Positions 42,945 to 53,525 are shown, numbered from the stretch's first letter. The stretch is DNA of 64,000 bases from WJMT01 sp964624145 (GCA_964624145.1 CAZUXT010000016.1:1-64000); one strand, 5' to 3'. Numbers and translations are program-made. The notes: generated from the sequence alone by a model not told the origin.

Positions 42945-44252
42945 TTAGTGTTCAAACTGATATTTTTTCTCTCTGAAAAGCTTAAGGCAGACGTCAACAA
43001 CGTCTTTATCATAAAGAATGCTTCTATTATCAGATATCTCTTTGAGAGCTTTATCAATGCCCAGCGCCGGCCGGTAGGGCCTGTGAGAGGCCATTGCCTC
43101 AACAACATCCGCCACCCCAATGATCCTTGATTCCAAAAGAATATCCTTCTTGGACAAACCATGCGGATATCCGGAACCATCCACTCTTTCGTGATGTTGA
43201 AGGACTATCTTTCCTACGGGCCAGGGAAATTCTATGGCTTCCAATATATCAGCGCCTACCTGGGGATGGGTTTTAATCAGACTAAACTCTATACTTGTCA
43301 ATGCTTTGGGCTTGCTTAGTATTTCAGCGGGAATGTGTATCTTTCCGATATCATGGATGATTCCCGTTATTTTGATCCCGTCTATCCTGTCTGCGCTTAA
43401 GCCCATTTCCTTACCGATGCGCCCCGCAAGGTCTGCCACCCGTCTTTGATGCCCTGCTGTATAAGGATCGCGGATCTCAACAGTTTTTTCCAGAACCTGT
43501 ATGATAGCACCAAATGCTTTTTGCAGTTTACCCAGGCTCTTTTTTGCCTCTCCCTCAGCTAAGTTCAACTTTTTGTGCGTGTGGATGGCCACTACTCCAT
43601 AAACCAGGCTGTCTCCAAGCCTCTTTAACAGATCGACTTCCTCGCTGTTAAAGAGATCTGTTTCATCCGAATATATACTAAGCGCCCCAAAAGGGCGGCC
43701 GTTGCTCATGAGGGGAAGCGATACCACTGAAGAAAATCCTTGTTTCAGTGCCTCCCCTCTCCAGGGCATTACTTCAGGATTTGAGAGAATATCCCTTACC
43801 ACATATGGTTTTCCCGCCCTTATTGCTGATCCTTCGGGGCAGTGTCCATCTCTGCCCTCCGACCAATTCAAATTTATATTCTCAAAATATCCGTCATGAT
43901 TTCCAGATTTTGCTAAAACCTTAATGCTCCTCTTGTGGTCATCAGCCGCTATTCCCACCCATGCCATGCTGTAGCCGCCTTCTTCCACTATGATTCTGCA
44001 GATATCCTGAAGCAGATCTTCCTTATTCATAGAGCGGATCATGGCTCTGTGACAGGAGCTCAATGTTTTTAAAGCCCTTTGGGCTCTTTTCAGTTCCTGC
44101 TCGGTCCGGCTTTGGTCCATCCTGATTTGATCCCGGTCAAGTTCCCTTGCTCTAAGTACCTTGAGTTCTTCAATGAGCTGCTTTCTCGTCTTTTCTTCGT
44201 AAAAGCTATCAAATCCCTCCCTTTTTGCTGTGCTTTCGTTTATGTAATGCAC
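42945..44252 (-). CDS. GAF and HD-GYP domain protein, probable c-di-GMP phosphodiesterase
   Basis: 435 residues starting with GTG 44252 (AGGAGA upstream). A coiled N-terminus leads to a GAF domain (about 80-215), then a C-terminal HD-GYP domain: HDIGKIHIP near 299 and HHERVDGSGYPHGL near 353-366, the variant GSGYP in which GYP is intact. HD-GYP enzymes hydrolyse cyclic di-GMP to GMP. Without membrane helices or receiver domain it is a cytosolic sensor. It is transcribed away from the GGDEF gene at 44407 across a 154-bp region, an opposing pair for c-di-GMP levels. Confidence 0.93.
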   Translation of the reverse strand: MHYINESTAKREGFDSFYEEKTRKQLIEELKVLRARELDRDQIRMDQSRTEQELKRAQRALKTLSSCHRAMIRSMNKEDLLQDICRIIVEEGGYSMAWVGIAADDHKRSIKVLAKSGNHDGYFENINLNWSEGRDGHCPEGSAIRAGKPYVVRDILSNPEVMPWRGEALKQGFSSVVSLPLMSNGRPFGALSIYSDETDLFNSEEVDLLKRLGDSLVYGVVAIHTHKKLNLAEGEAKKSLGKLQKAFGAIIQVLEKTVEIRDPYTAGHQRRVADLAGRIGKEMGLSADRIDGIKITGIIHDIGKIHIPAEILSKPKALTSIEFSLIKTHPQVGADILEAIEFPWPVGKIVLQHHERVDGSGYPHGLSKKDILLESRIIGVADVVEAMASHRPYRPALGIDKALKEISDNRSILYDKDVVDVCLKLFREKKYQFEH

Positions 44253-44351
44253 TTTGATCTCCTGTGTTTTCTTATATAAAACTAGTTCAAGACTTATATT
44301 GAGTCGTATGAAAAGCCTGAAAATTTAAAAAAAATTTAAAAAAAATCAAAA

Positions 44352-44381
44352 TTGACAACCTTATCCCCCCTATGATATGAA
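44352..44381 (+). promoter_or_regulatory. promoter of the GGDEF gene
   Basis: TTGACA (44352-44357), 18-bp spacer, TATGAA (44376-44381), then AAGGA eight bases before the ATG at 44407. Confidence 0.45.
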
Positions 44382-44406
44382 TGTTTACGTATAAAGGAAC
44401 CAAATA

Positions 44407-45378
44407 ATGGACGACAAATCGACCCATCTTGATGACTATTTAAAACTTTCCTTGTTTGCCGAAATCGGACTCGGTATAGCCAAAGCAAAAGATATAGACG
44501 AGACCATGAAACAGGTCATGAATAAAATCGGTGATATTTTTGTCCCCTTGAACTGGTCCTTGCTTCTGAAAGACTATAAAACAGGCAAACTCTATTTCAA
44601 GCTGGTCACAGGAAAAAGCGCGGAAAAATTACAAGGAAAAAAGCTTCCGAAAGGAAAAGGACTGGCAAACTGGATCATGGAGAACGGACAGGCTGCTATA
44701 GTTGAGGATGTTAAAAAGGACCCAAGGCATTATGACCATTTTGACAGGTTAACAGGATTTGAAACAAAATCAATCATTGGTGTTCCTTTAAAGGTAAAAG
44801 GTGAAGTCATCGGAGTCATAGAGCTGGTGAACAAGCTGGAAAAAGATGCCTTTACTCCCACAGATCTCAAAATTCTGCAGACCATAGCTGATTTCACTGC
44901 CATCACTCTGGAAAAAACATACTATATGAAAAAATTGGAAAAGCTGGCCAGGATAGACATGCTTACAGGGATTTCTAACCGAAGAGATTTTAATGATAAT
45001 CTGGAAAAGGAAATAGAGCGGAGCCAACGGCACGGCAGCTCCCTGGCTTTATTGATTATGGACGTGGATGACTTCAAGAAAATAAATGATACTCACGGGC
45101 ACCAGGAAGGGGACCGGGTCTTAAAAGCCGTGGCTGATGTGCTGAAAAAGGAAGTCAGAAAAGTGGATTTTGTCTCCCGCTATGGCGGTGATGAATTTGT
45201 GGTTCTTATGCCTAACACAGACATAAAAGGAGCTGAAATCATAAAGGAGAGGATCCTCTCTTCTGTTCCCTATCCCGTCAGCATCGGCATTCATGCGGCC
45301 GGCCCTGATAAATTATCCGAACTCTTGAAAAAAGCGGACCAGAATCTTTATGAACAGAAAAAACTTAAGGGGAAATAA
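44407..45378 (+). CDS. GAF-GGDEF diguanylate cyclase
   Basis: 323 residues: a GAF domain (about 15-170) then a GGDEF domain with an intact RYGGDEFVVL at about 258-267. An RxxD allosteric I-site (RKVD) lies five residues before the GGDEF motif, so product inhibition is expected. It makes cyclic di-GMP from two GTP in the cytosol. It is divergent from the HD-GYP gene and immediately upstream of the large lipid synthase operon (93 bases before the first megaprotein), without an obvious terminator between, though a promoter is seen after it. Confidence 0.95.
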   Translation: MDDKSTHLDDYLKLSLFAEIGLGIAKAKDIDETMKQVMNKIGDIFVPLNWSLLLKDYKTGKLYFKLVTGKSAEKLQGKKLPKGKGLANWIMENGQAAIVEDVKKDPRHYDHFDRLTGFETKSIIGVPLKVKGEVIGVIELVNKLEKDAFTPTDLKILQTIADFTAITLEKTYYMKKLEKLARIDMLTGISNRRDFNDNLEKEIERSQRHGSSLALLIMDVDDFKKINDTHGHQEGDRVLKAVADVLKKEVRKVDFVSRYGGDEFVVLMPNTDIKGAEIIKERILSSVPYPVSIGIHAAGPDKLSELLKKADQNLYEQKKLKGK

Positions 45379-45414
45379 TAAATACGCCCGGCTCGTCTTA
45401 AAATTAAATTTTCA

Positions 45415-45443
45415 TTGACTCAAATATTTTTTTTATGTATTAA
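45415..45443 (+). promoter_or_regulatory. promoter of the lipid synthase operon
   Basis: TTGACT (45415-45420), 17-bp spacer, TATTAA (45438-45443), 28 bases before the ATG at 45471. No clear ribosome site precedes that ATG. Confidence 0.5.
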
Positions 45444-45470
45444 GAAAAATCTGATTCCTTTCTTTAAACA

Positions 45471-48400
45471 ATGGATATAAATACCAGAAATAATGTTCTT
45501 AGCCCAAAAAAATTTAAAATATTTGTCATAACAACCGGAAATTATCAAGATACATCCCTCCCAATAGCTGCAAGCAAGGCAGACGCTTTTGGAATTCTAA
45601 ATCTTGAATACGGAGCAGACATCCGTCACGCTCTGAGTTCCATTGAACAAACAGCTAAACTCGGCGGTCCTTTCTTCGGATTAAAAATATCAGCTTTTGA
45701 CGAAATGATATCCACCTCCTTACAAAAAATGCTTTCTGTCATCCCTCCGGTTATTATTTTATCCGGACCTCCTTCAAGAGAAATGAAGCGCCAGATCTCA
45801 GCCTGGCGTTCTCATGGATCATTCGTCATCATCGAAGCCGTTAACTTAAAGGAAGCCCTCGAAGCTCAGAAATCCGGAGCAAACGGAATTATCGCCAAGG
45901 GAAACGAGGCTGGAGGGAGAGTGGGCGAAGAGACAACATTTATTCTCCTTCAGCGCCTCAAAAATACCCTAAAATGTGAGATTTATCCCCATGGAGGCAT
46001 CGGATTTCATACCATAGGAGCCTGTATGGCAGCAGGAGCCTCGGGAGCGGTCCTGGATTGGCCATTTTGCCTCAGTTTCGAGTCCTCCCTGAGTCCAAAG
46101 ATAAGGAAATTCATCTCATTATCGGACAGCCTTCAAACAACGGTTATCCAGGGTCCTGAAGATGAAAAAATTCGCGTATTGCACACTCCTCAATCATCCG
46201 CTCATAAATCATTTGAGGCCACGGCAGCCAAAGCAAATTTCACAAAGACTGCAAAGGAAAATATCAAGACAAACTGGTGGAAAGAAGTCCAACGCCGGAC
46301 TGGCTGGTCCGACCCAGATCAACATTTGATTCCTATGGGTCAAGATGCTTGTTTTGCTATTTCCTTTACCCGCCGATTCAATAACCTTAAAGATATGATC
46401 GAAACCATAAAACAAAACGCCTCCACATATCCTGCTGAATCTTCCTCCATAAGGCCTCTCTGCGAAGGAGGGCCTTTGGCTGAGACTCACAACACTCGAT
46501 TCCCCATTGTTCAAGGACCAATGAGCTGGGTCAGCGACAATCCAGAGTTTGCCTCTGCAATCGCTAGCAAAGGAGCACTCCCCACCATAGCTCTCGGTCA
46601 ACTCAAAAGAAATACTTCAAAAAAAATCCTCAAGGAAACCCTGAACAAACTCGTTGATAAACCCTGGGGAGCCGGGCTTCTCGGCTTTATATCGCCTCAA
46701 ATACTAAATCCTCAATTAAAAGCCATTCAAGAGATAAAACCTCCTTATGTCCTGTTAGCAGGGGGTCGGCCTGACCAGGCAAGGTCTCTGGAGGGCCAAG
46801 GGATTCAGGTGTATGCCCATGTTCCGACAACAGCCATCCTGAGGCTGTTCTACAATTCCGGGCACCGCCGTTTTGTTCTTGAGGGAAATGAAGCCGGCGG
46901 ACATGTGGGGCTTTATTCAAGCTTTGTCCTTTGGGAACTGATGATCACCGAACTTCTCCGGCTTATTGGTTCCGACGAACAGGAAGCCAAATCCTGTCGT
47001 GTGCTGTTTGCAGGGGGAATTCATGACAGACTATCAGTCTCCATGCTTGAAGCCATCACAGTACCGCTCACAAAACGGGGAGTCCAGATCGGAGTGGTGA
47101 TGGGAACCGCTTACCTGTTCACCCAGGAAGCTGTTGATACCGGAGCCCTCTCCAAGACGTATCAGGATGTTGTTGTCGGCTGTAAGGAAACCGGACTGCT
47201 GGAAACAGGGCCCGGATATTCCACCAGGTGCGTTCTGACTCCCTACTATGATACTTTCATAAAAGAGAAAAGAATACTGTCCAAAAGTCAAATCCCCAAA
47301 GACCGGGCAAAGAAAAATCTGGAACGTATGAATCTCGGCCGTCTCCGCATAGCGGCAAAAGGAGAAGAATTCATTCCTGGGAAAAAAGGAGAAAAAGACA
47401 AAACAAGGAAGCTTTCTTCAAAAAAACAGCTTCAAGAAGGGCTTTATATGATCGGCCAGGCAGCCTCTCTCCGCAATAAAATTCAGCCTGTGGAACGGCT
47501 CCATCTGGAAGTATCAGGAGATTCCCTCGAACCGATCCATAAAAAAAACAAAAATCCTCCTCTTTTGAATTCCCGGAAAAAAAGGAACCGTAATGATATT
47601 GCTATCATAGCTGTTTCCTGTTTCCTCCCCGGATCCGCTAATGCGAAGGCATACTGGAAGAACATATACCATAAGAAGAACTCTATTCAAGAAATCCCCA
47701 AAGAAAGATGGGATTGGAGACTTTATTTTTCTCCGGATCGATATGCCAGGGACAAAATTTATTCGAAATGGGGAGGTTTCATTGATGATATCCTCTTTGA
47801 TCCGCTTCTCTACGGTATGCCTCCAAGCAGTGTCAAGTCCATAGATCCTGTCCAGCTCCTAACACTTGAAGCTGTGAAAACAGCCTTAAATGATGCCGGG
47901 TATTCGGAACTTAAATTCAACAGAGATAGGACCTCTGTCATTATCGGAACAGGAGGTGGCATCCCGGACCATGGCATGGGCTACACATTCCGATCCATGC
48001 TCCCCCATTACTTGAATAACCACAGTCGATCCCGTATTCCTGCTGAAGATATCATCTCTGCTCTTGGCCATCGTCTTCCTGAATGGACAGAGGAATCATT
48101 TGCGGGTTTTTTAAGTAATGTCTCGCCTGGCCGCGTGGCAAACAGATTTGACCTGGGAGGGACGAATTTTTCTGTTGATGCAGCCTGCGCCTCTTCTTTA
48201 GCTGCCGTCGAAGTGGCCGTTCGAATGCTGCAAGCAGGGACCTGTGATATGGCCATTGTTGGCGGTTGTGACACCATGATGTCTCCATTTGTTTATCTGA
48301 GCTTCAGTAAGACCCAGGCACTCTCACCCAGCGGTCACTGCCGCCCCCTAAGCAGTGAGGCTGACGGCATTATTATCTCCGAAGGGATCGTCATTGCCAT

Positions 48401-51400
48401 CTTGAAAAGACTCTCTGATGCCGAAAAAGATGGCGATCCTATTTATGCGGTTATCAAAGGGACGGGTTCTTCCAGTGACGGAAAGGCAAAAGGCATAACA
48501 GCTCCTTCTGCCAAAGGCCAAATCCGGGCCCTTGAACAAGCTTATAAAAATGCTGGAACAGCACCAGAAACAATTGATCTTATTGAAATGCATGCCACGG
48601 GCACTCTTATCGGAGACAGTGTTGAAATGGAAGCTTTACAGGAATTCTTCAGCATTCACAAAGGTCATTCTTGTGCACTGGGAACCGTCAAATCAATGAT
48701 CGGTCATACAAAAAGTGCCGCCGGACTGGCAAGTTTGGTGAAGACAGCGCTTGCCCTTCATTACAAAATCCTCCCCCCGACCTTGGGAGTCACGAAACCG
48801 AATCCCATCCTCGAAAACAGGGAATCACCTTTTTACATTAACACAGAAACCCGCCCCTGGATAAAAAGGAAAAAGCATTTGCCGCGGAGGGCAGGAGTCA
48901 GTGCTTTCGGATTTGGCGGTACCAATTTCCATGCCATTCTGGAAGAATATGACCACAACTTCACAACAAAACATCCAAGGACCTCACATATTCCGAGAGA
49001 CGTAGAGCTTTTTCTTTGGAAAGGAAAATCCGCTCAAGAGATATGTGATAAACTCCAATATATACTTCAGAGCCCAACAACAATATCCCCCTCAAATTTT
49101 GCTTGGCATGCAGGCCGGCTCGCATTTGAACACGACCGCCATCAGGGTCAACTGTGCCTTTCTATCGTAGCCCGTTCACCTGAAGACCTCATGATAAAAA
49201 TTCAGAAAGCCAAAGATTTTCTTGTCGGTCCAGAAAAAGGGATTTTATCTGATCCCCAGGGAATATATTTCACCCCAAGACCTTTATTATCTGATAAAGC
49301 AAAACTGGCTTTTCTTTTCCCAGGCCAGGGATCTCAATATATCAATATGCTGGCTCCTCTCGCCCTTGAATTTGAATGCGTACGCAAGCCTTTCGAACAT
49401 GCCGGTTTTTTATTGTCCTCATATCTCCCCAAACTTCTCGGAGATTATGTCTATCCTCAACCCGTTTTCAATGATGAACAACAAAAAAAACTCTTTTCAG
49501 CTCTCAAAGAAACAAACATAGCCCAGCCAGCTCTTGGAGCATCTGAGTGGGGAATGTATTCTCTTTTCAGCCATCTGAATATAGTCCCTGATATGATGGC
49601 AGGACACAGTTACGGAGAACTTCCGGCTCTCTGTGCGGCCGGGGTTTTTGATGAAAAAGAACTTTACCGGCTTTCTGAAACAAGAGGAAGGTTCATGGCT
49701 GCAGCCGGAAAAGAAAATCCAGGCGCCATGGCAGCTGTGATGGATTCCTCCAAACAAGTCCGATCCGTCATCTCAAATATCAGAGATGTTTCCATTGCAA
49801 ACATGAATGCTCCCCAACAAACGGTTATCTCCGGAACAAATGAGGCCATCAGGGAAAGCCTGGATAAATTGAAAAAAATGAATATTCCTGCGAACATTAT
49901 CCCGGTTTCCTGTTCCTTCCATACATCCAGCATGACAAAAGCTCGAGATCAATATCAAAAAGTTCTTTCAAACACGAAAATGAATCCTCCAAAAATACCT
50001 ATTTATTCCAATCTCAATGCATCGCTCTATGAAAAGCATGCTCCGGACATTTGTCATAAACTGGCAGAACTCATGGTCAACCCCGTACGTTTTCAACAGA
50101 TCATCGAGACCATGTATGAAGACGGTGCCAGGATTTTCCTTGAAGTCGGTCCAAAAAATATTCTGACAAACCTTACCAATGACATTCTTAAAGGGAAAGA
50201 TTATTGTGCCATTGCCTCTGACCATCATGCAAAGATAGGAAATGAATGCTTTTTTCATGCATTGGCAAAACTGGCTTCTGAAGGAGCTCAATTATCCGCC
50301 GGATTTCTCTATCAACAAACCGAGGCTCCCTGGCTTGATGCGCCGCCAAAAAAAGCGGGAAAATCAAAAAAGGAGTTATGGCTTGTGAACGGTTACAGGG
50401 CTGTCCCATTGGATCAAAAGGATCAGATTCCGGAAAAACAGAGCTCAGAGCAGCCCCTTTTCAATAGGCTCACTCCGGGTACCGGAAACACGGAAACACA
50501 AGATCTTATGGATTGGCTTCAAAAAGAGAATGACTCTGGAAATAAAGGGGAGGTATTGAAAAAATTTCAGAAGCTCATGAACCATTTTCTCAAAGTTCAA
50601 AAAGAAGTGTACCAAAGCTATTTGCACAGCGTCCAAAATCAGGAATATCCTGGAATCGAAGAAAGTCAAAAAGAAAAAAAACGAGAAAGCACCGTTCCGG
50701 AAACAAGCCCGGAGGTCAATCAAAATGAATCCCATTCGGCACGTGATGACGGGGATGATATCCAAACAAAACTTCTTGATATAATCTGTGAAAGAACAGG
50801 TTATCCTAAAGAAATGCTTGACCTTAACCTTGATATCGAAGCGGATCTCGGCGTGAGTTCCATTAAAAGAATCGAAATCCTCAGTATATTCCAGCAGAAA
50901 TATCTTCCTTATACTCTAAACGATGAAGATATGGAGAAAATATCATCTTTAAGGACACTCAAGGACATTATCCAGATTATTCAAAAAAAACAAAAAAAAT
51001 CCCCTGTTAATAAAAAGATTTCTCCCGCTCCTCCATCAAATAAGGCTCTCCGCTCAAAAGGAGCATCAAAACGCTATGTCCCTTGTGTTGTTGAAGCTAA
51101 TGCTGATGATAAATCCATCTCTATCAGGAAAAACAGCACACTGCTTATAACTGACGATGGAAGAGGTATTGCCCGGGGATTTGCCAGCCGGTTAAAAAAG
51201 CAAGGATTCCGGCCTGTCCTCTTATCTATGCAACAAAATCCCTCCAGCGGTTCCATCCCCTGTTTCAGATGGCCCTACCAGGATCCGGAAAAGCTGGAAC
51301 ACGCCATAACCCATGTAAGAAATGAGATGGGACCTCCGTCCGCTTTGATCCATCTCGCTCCTCTCAACACAATTTCACCTTTTTTGGAGATGAGCAACAA

Positions 51401-53525
51401 ACAGTGGAGAACCCGATTGGACCGGGATATAAAATCACTCTTTCTCTTGTTTAAAGCCGTAGAAAATGATTTAAAGGAGGCCGCTCAAAGCGGAGAAGCT
51501 CTGGTCTTCGGAACCACACAAATGGGAGGAACATTTGGATTCAACCATAATGAAATCCCCATGTTTCCCGGCCATGGAGGGATAACAGGTTTTTTAAAGT
51601 CCCTGGCTCATGAATATCCGAAGTTCAGGATCCGCTGTCTTGATTTTTCTCCTGAACTCCCAACTCCTAAAATCATTGATATCCTCACTGAAGAACTCTT
51701 AAGAGGGTCCGATTCAATCGAAGTCGGATTTGACGGGAACAAAAGAGTTACCCTTGGTTACAAAAAAGAAAATCTCATGGATGGTCCGGACCATCCGCTG
51801 ATTGACTCTTCATCTCATATTCTTATCCTGGGAGGAGCACGGGGGATCACCTCCCTCCTCTCTCATGATATAGCCAAGCAGTACAAACCGACATTGATTA
51901 TTGCCGGCCGGTCCTCTTTTCCCTCTCAAGAAGACCCACTTTTATCAAAACTCAAAAAAAAGGAAGAGATCATCCAAATCTTGATCGGAAAAAAGAAATC
52001 CTCATCAAACTCATACAAACCCATTGATATTGAAAAAAGTTATCAGCGATTGATGAAAGACAGAGAAATCCGGGAAAATTTTTCCTCCTTAAAAGAGGCA
52101 GGGGCCAGGTGTGAATATCGTTCCGTGGATGTAAGGAATAAAAAGGAAGTCATCAGCCTGGTGGATTATATCTATGAAAAATTTGGGCGCCTGGACGGAG
52201 TGATATACGGGGCTGGGATTGTTGAGGACAAACTCTGTTCAGAAAAAACATATGATTCGTTTAGCCGGGTCTTTGATACAAAAGCTCATGGTGCTTTCAG
52301 TCTTATCCAGAGACTGCGAAAAGAAGATCTGAAGTTTCTCATTTTCTTTTCCTCTATTGCCGGAATCTTCGGAAACAAAGGGCAAACAGATTATGCTGCG
52401 GGGAATGAAATCTTAAACAAGCTAGCTCTTTCCCTGGCGAATGAATGGCCCGCCCGGATTATTTCCATAAATTGGGGTCCCTGGGAAACAAAAGGCATGG
52501 TGAGGCCAGAGCTGAAAGAAGAATTCCTACGTCACGGGATCGATCTTATTGATCCGGAAAAAGCTCTGCAATTTATGGATTCTGAACTGAAATCATCAGA
52601 ACATAATCAACCGGAAGTCATTTTTGCTTCCATGGACTGGCCAAAATCCCCCAAAGTCCCCGCCCAAAAGAAAACGGCCCAACATACATCCGACCGGTTC
52701 ATTCGGGTGAATCGATTGTTTTCTTTAGAGAAAGACATTTATCTGAAAGACCATATCATAAATGGAAAGCCCGTGCTTCCTCTTGCCTTTGCGCTTGAAT
52801 GGATCCATCGGGCTGTTCTTGAAAATTGGACTGAATACTCTCATGTGTCCTTTCAAGATTTTTCTGTAACAGAAGGCATTGTTTTTGACCGTCTTCCAAA
52901 GACCATCCATCTCCTCATCCATCCCAATAATGCATCATATGAAAAATCTAAGAAAGCAAAAGTCATGCTTTCATCCAACCGGGAAAGTTCGAAACCCTCC
53001 TACCAAACAAACATCACAATATTTTCTGATGCTCCTTTCATCTCAGATAATGGAGACTTTCACCTTCCCTCGCCTTATAAACTTAAAATTTCTCTTAATG
53101 AAATGTACAATTCCTGGCTTTTCCATGGCCCCTGCTTCCATCATATTGAGAAGATCCAAGGAATCAGCAGAGAAGGAATCGTAGGGGCCATCAAAGCAGT
53201 CCCCGCTTCATCCTGCTTACCACAAGGCAAAAACAAGTGGTCTATAAATCCCATTATTCTCGATTGCGCTCTCCAGTTTCTCTTGATCTGGGCGCGCAAG
53301 TTCTGGGATACAACAGGTTATCCTATGGGATTCCAGTCGTTTGAATCCATATCAAATCTATCCAATGAACCCTATGACTGCCGGATCAAAATTTATCCTG
53401 AAATTCCCGGACAGATGCTCCGGAGCGATATAACACTTTTTGACAGATCCGGAGTTCCTGTGGTGAGTTGGAAAGGCGTTGAAGTCTATTGTCGAAAGGA
53501 TTGGAATATTAATACAAATAAATGA
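45471..53525 (+). CDS. multidomain lipid/polyketide synthase NPD-NPD-KS-AT-ACP-KR-DH
   Basis: 2684 residues. Two nitronate-monooxygenase/PfaD-type FMN enoyl-reductase barrels lie at about 15-230 and 335-620. The second has VQGPMSW and GNEAGGHVG; the first lacks the former and has Arg for His in GNEAGGRVG. KS (about 705-1160) has Cys906 (DAACASSL), His1041 (HATGT) and His1079 (GHTKSA). AT (about 1280-1600) has Ser1380 (GHSYGE) and CSFHT. A helical linker (near 1700-1720) precedes one ACP with Ser1797 in LGVSSIKR. KR (about 2110-2360) has GGARGIT and Tyr2308. DH has His2428 in an HxxxGxxxxP motif and Asp2598 in DCALQ. It would act as an iterative PUFA-synthase-like enzyme. The product is unknown. 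Confidence 0.92.
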   Translation: MDINTRNNVLSPKKFKIFVITTGNYQDTSLPIAASKADAFGILNLEYGADIRHALSSIEQTAKLGGPFFGLKISAFDEMISTSLQKMLSVIPPVIILSGPPSREMKRQISAWRSHGSFVIIEAVNLKEALEAQKSGANGIIAKGNEAGGRVGEETTFILLQRLKNTLKCEIYPHGGIGFHTIGACMAAGASGAVLDWPFCLSFESSLSPKIRKFISLSDSLQTTVIQGPEDEKIRVLHTPQSSAHKSFEATAAKANFTKTAKENIKTNWWKEVQRRTGWSDPDQHLIPMGQDACFAISFTRRFNNLKDMIETIKQNASTYPAESSSIRPLCEGGPLAETHNTRFPIVQGPMSWVSDNPEFASAIASKGALPTIALGQLKRNTSKKILKETLNKLVDKPWGAGLLGFISPQILNPQLKAIQEIKPPYVLLAGGRPDQARSLEGQGIQVYAHVPTTAILRLFYNSGHRRFVLEGNEAGGHVGLYSSFVLWELMITELLRLIGSDEQEAKSCRVLFAGGIHDRLSVSMLEAITVPLTKRGVQIGVVMGTAYLFTQEAVDTGALSKTYQDVVVGCKETGLLETGPGYSTRCVLTPYYDTFIKEKRILSKSQIPKDRAKKNLERMNLGRLRIAAKGEEFIPGKKGEKDKTRKLSSKKQLQEGLYMIGQAASLRNKIQPVERLHLEVSGDSLEPIHKKNKNPPLLNSRKKRNRNDIAIIAVSCFLPGSANAKAYWKNIYHKKNSIQEIPKERWDWRLYFSPDRYARDKIYSKWGGFIDDILFDPLLYGMPPSSVKSIDPVQLLTLEAVKTALNDAGYSELKFNRDRTSVIIGTGGGIPDHGMGYTFRSMLPHYLNNHSRSRIPAEDIISALGHRLPEWTEESFAGFLSNVSPGRVANRFDLGGTNFSVDAACASSLAAVEVAVRMLQAGTCDMAIVGGCDTMMSPFVYLSFSKTQALSPSGHCRPLSSEADGIIISEGIVIAILKRLSDAEKDGDPIYAVIKGTGSSSDGKAKGITAPSAKGQIRALEQAYKNAGTAPETIDLIEMHATGTLIGDSVEMEALQEFFSIHKGHSCALGTVKSMIGHTKSAAGLASLVKTALALHYKILPPTLGVTKPNPILENRESPFYINTETRPWIKRKKHLPRRAGVSAFGFGGTNFHAILEEYDHNFTTKHPRTSHIPRDVELFLWKGKSAQEICDKLQYILQSPTTISPSNFAWHAGRLAFEHDRHQGQLCLSIVARSPEDLMIKIQKAKDFLVGPEKGILSDPQGIYFTPRPLLSDKAKLAFLFPGQGSQYINMLAPLALEFECVRKPFEHAGFLLSSYLPKLLGDYVYPQPVFNDEQQKKLFSALKETNIAQPALGASEWGMYSLFSHLNIVPDMMAGHSYGELPALCAAGVFDEKELYRLSETRGRFMAAAGKENPGAMAAVMDSSKQVRSVISNIRDVSIANMNAPQQTVISGTNEAIRESLDKLKKMNIPANIIPVSCSFHTSSMTKARDQYQKVLSNTKMNPPKIPIYSNLNASLYEKHAPDICHKLAELMVNPVRFQQIIETMYEDGARIFLEVGPKNILTNLTNDILKGKDYCAIASDHHAKIGNECFFHALAKLASEGAQLSAGFLYQQTEAPWLDAPPKKAGKSKKELWLVNGYRAVPLDQKDQIPEKQSSEQPLFNRLTPGTGNTETQDLMDWLQKENDSGNKGEVLKKFQKLMNHFLKVQKEVYQSYLHSVQNQEYPGIEESQKEKKRESTVPETSPEVNQNESHSARDDGDDIQTKLLDIICERTGYPKEMLDLNLDIEADLGVSSIKRIEILSIFQQKYLPYTLNDEDMEKISSLRTLKDIIQIIQKKQKKSPVNKKISPAPPSNKALRSKGASKRYVPCVVEANADDKSISIRKNSTLLITDDGRGIARGFASRLKKQGFRPVLLSMQQNPSSGSIPCFRWPYQDPEKLEHAITHVRNEMGPPSALIHLAPLNTISPFLEMSNKQWRTRLDRDIKSLFLLFKAVENDLKEAAQSGEALVFGTTQMGGTFGFNHNEIPMFPGHGGITGFLKSLAHEYPKFRIRCLDFSPELPTPKIIDILTEELLRGSDSIEVGFDGNKRVTLGYKKENLMDGPDHPLIDSSSHILILGGARGITSLLSHDIAKQYKPTLIIAGRSSFPSQEDPLLSKLKKKEEIIQILIGKKKSSSNSYKPIDIEKSYQRLMKDREIRENFSSLKEAGARCEYRSVDVRNKKEVISLVDYIYEKFGRLDGVIYGAGIVEDKLCSEKTYDSFSRVFDTKAHGAFSLIQRLRKEDLKFLIFFSSIAGIFGNKGQTDYAAGNEILNKLALSLANEWPARIISINWGPWETKGMVRPELKEEFLRHGIDLIDPEKALQFMDSELKSSEHNQPEVIFASMDWPKSPKVPAQKKTAQHTSDRFIRVNRLFSLEKDIYLKDHIINGKPVLPLAFALEWIHRAVLENWTEYSHVSFQDFSVTEGIVFDRLPKTIHLLIHPNNASYEKSKKAKVMLSSNRESSKPSYQTNITIFSDAPFISDNGDFHLPSPYKLKISLNEMYNSWLFHGPCFHHIEKIQGISREGIVGAIKAVPASSCLPQGKNKWSINPIILDCALQFLLIWARKFWDTTGYPMGFQSFESISNLSNEPYDCRIKIYPEIPGQMLRSDITLFDRSGVPVVSWKGVEVYCRKDWNINTNK

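Noticed and set aside
45471..53525. Direct identification as PfaA or EPA/DHA synthase
   Set aside because: It has one ACP rather than a tandem array, and an N-terminal NPD pair; the order does not match known PfaA.
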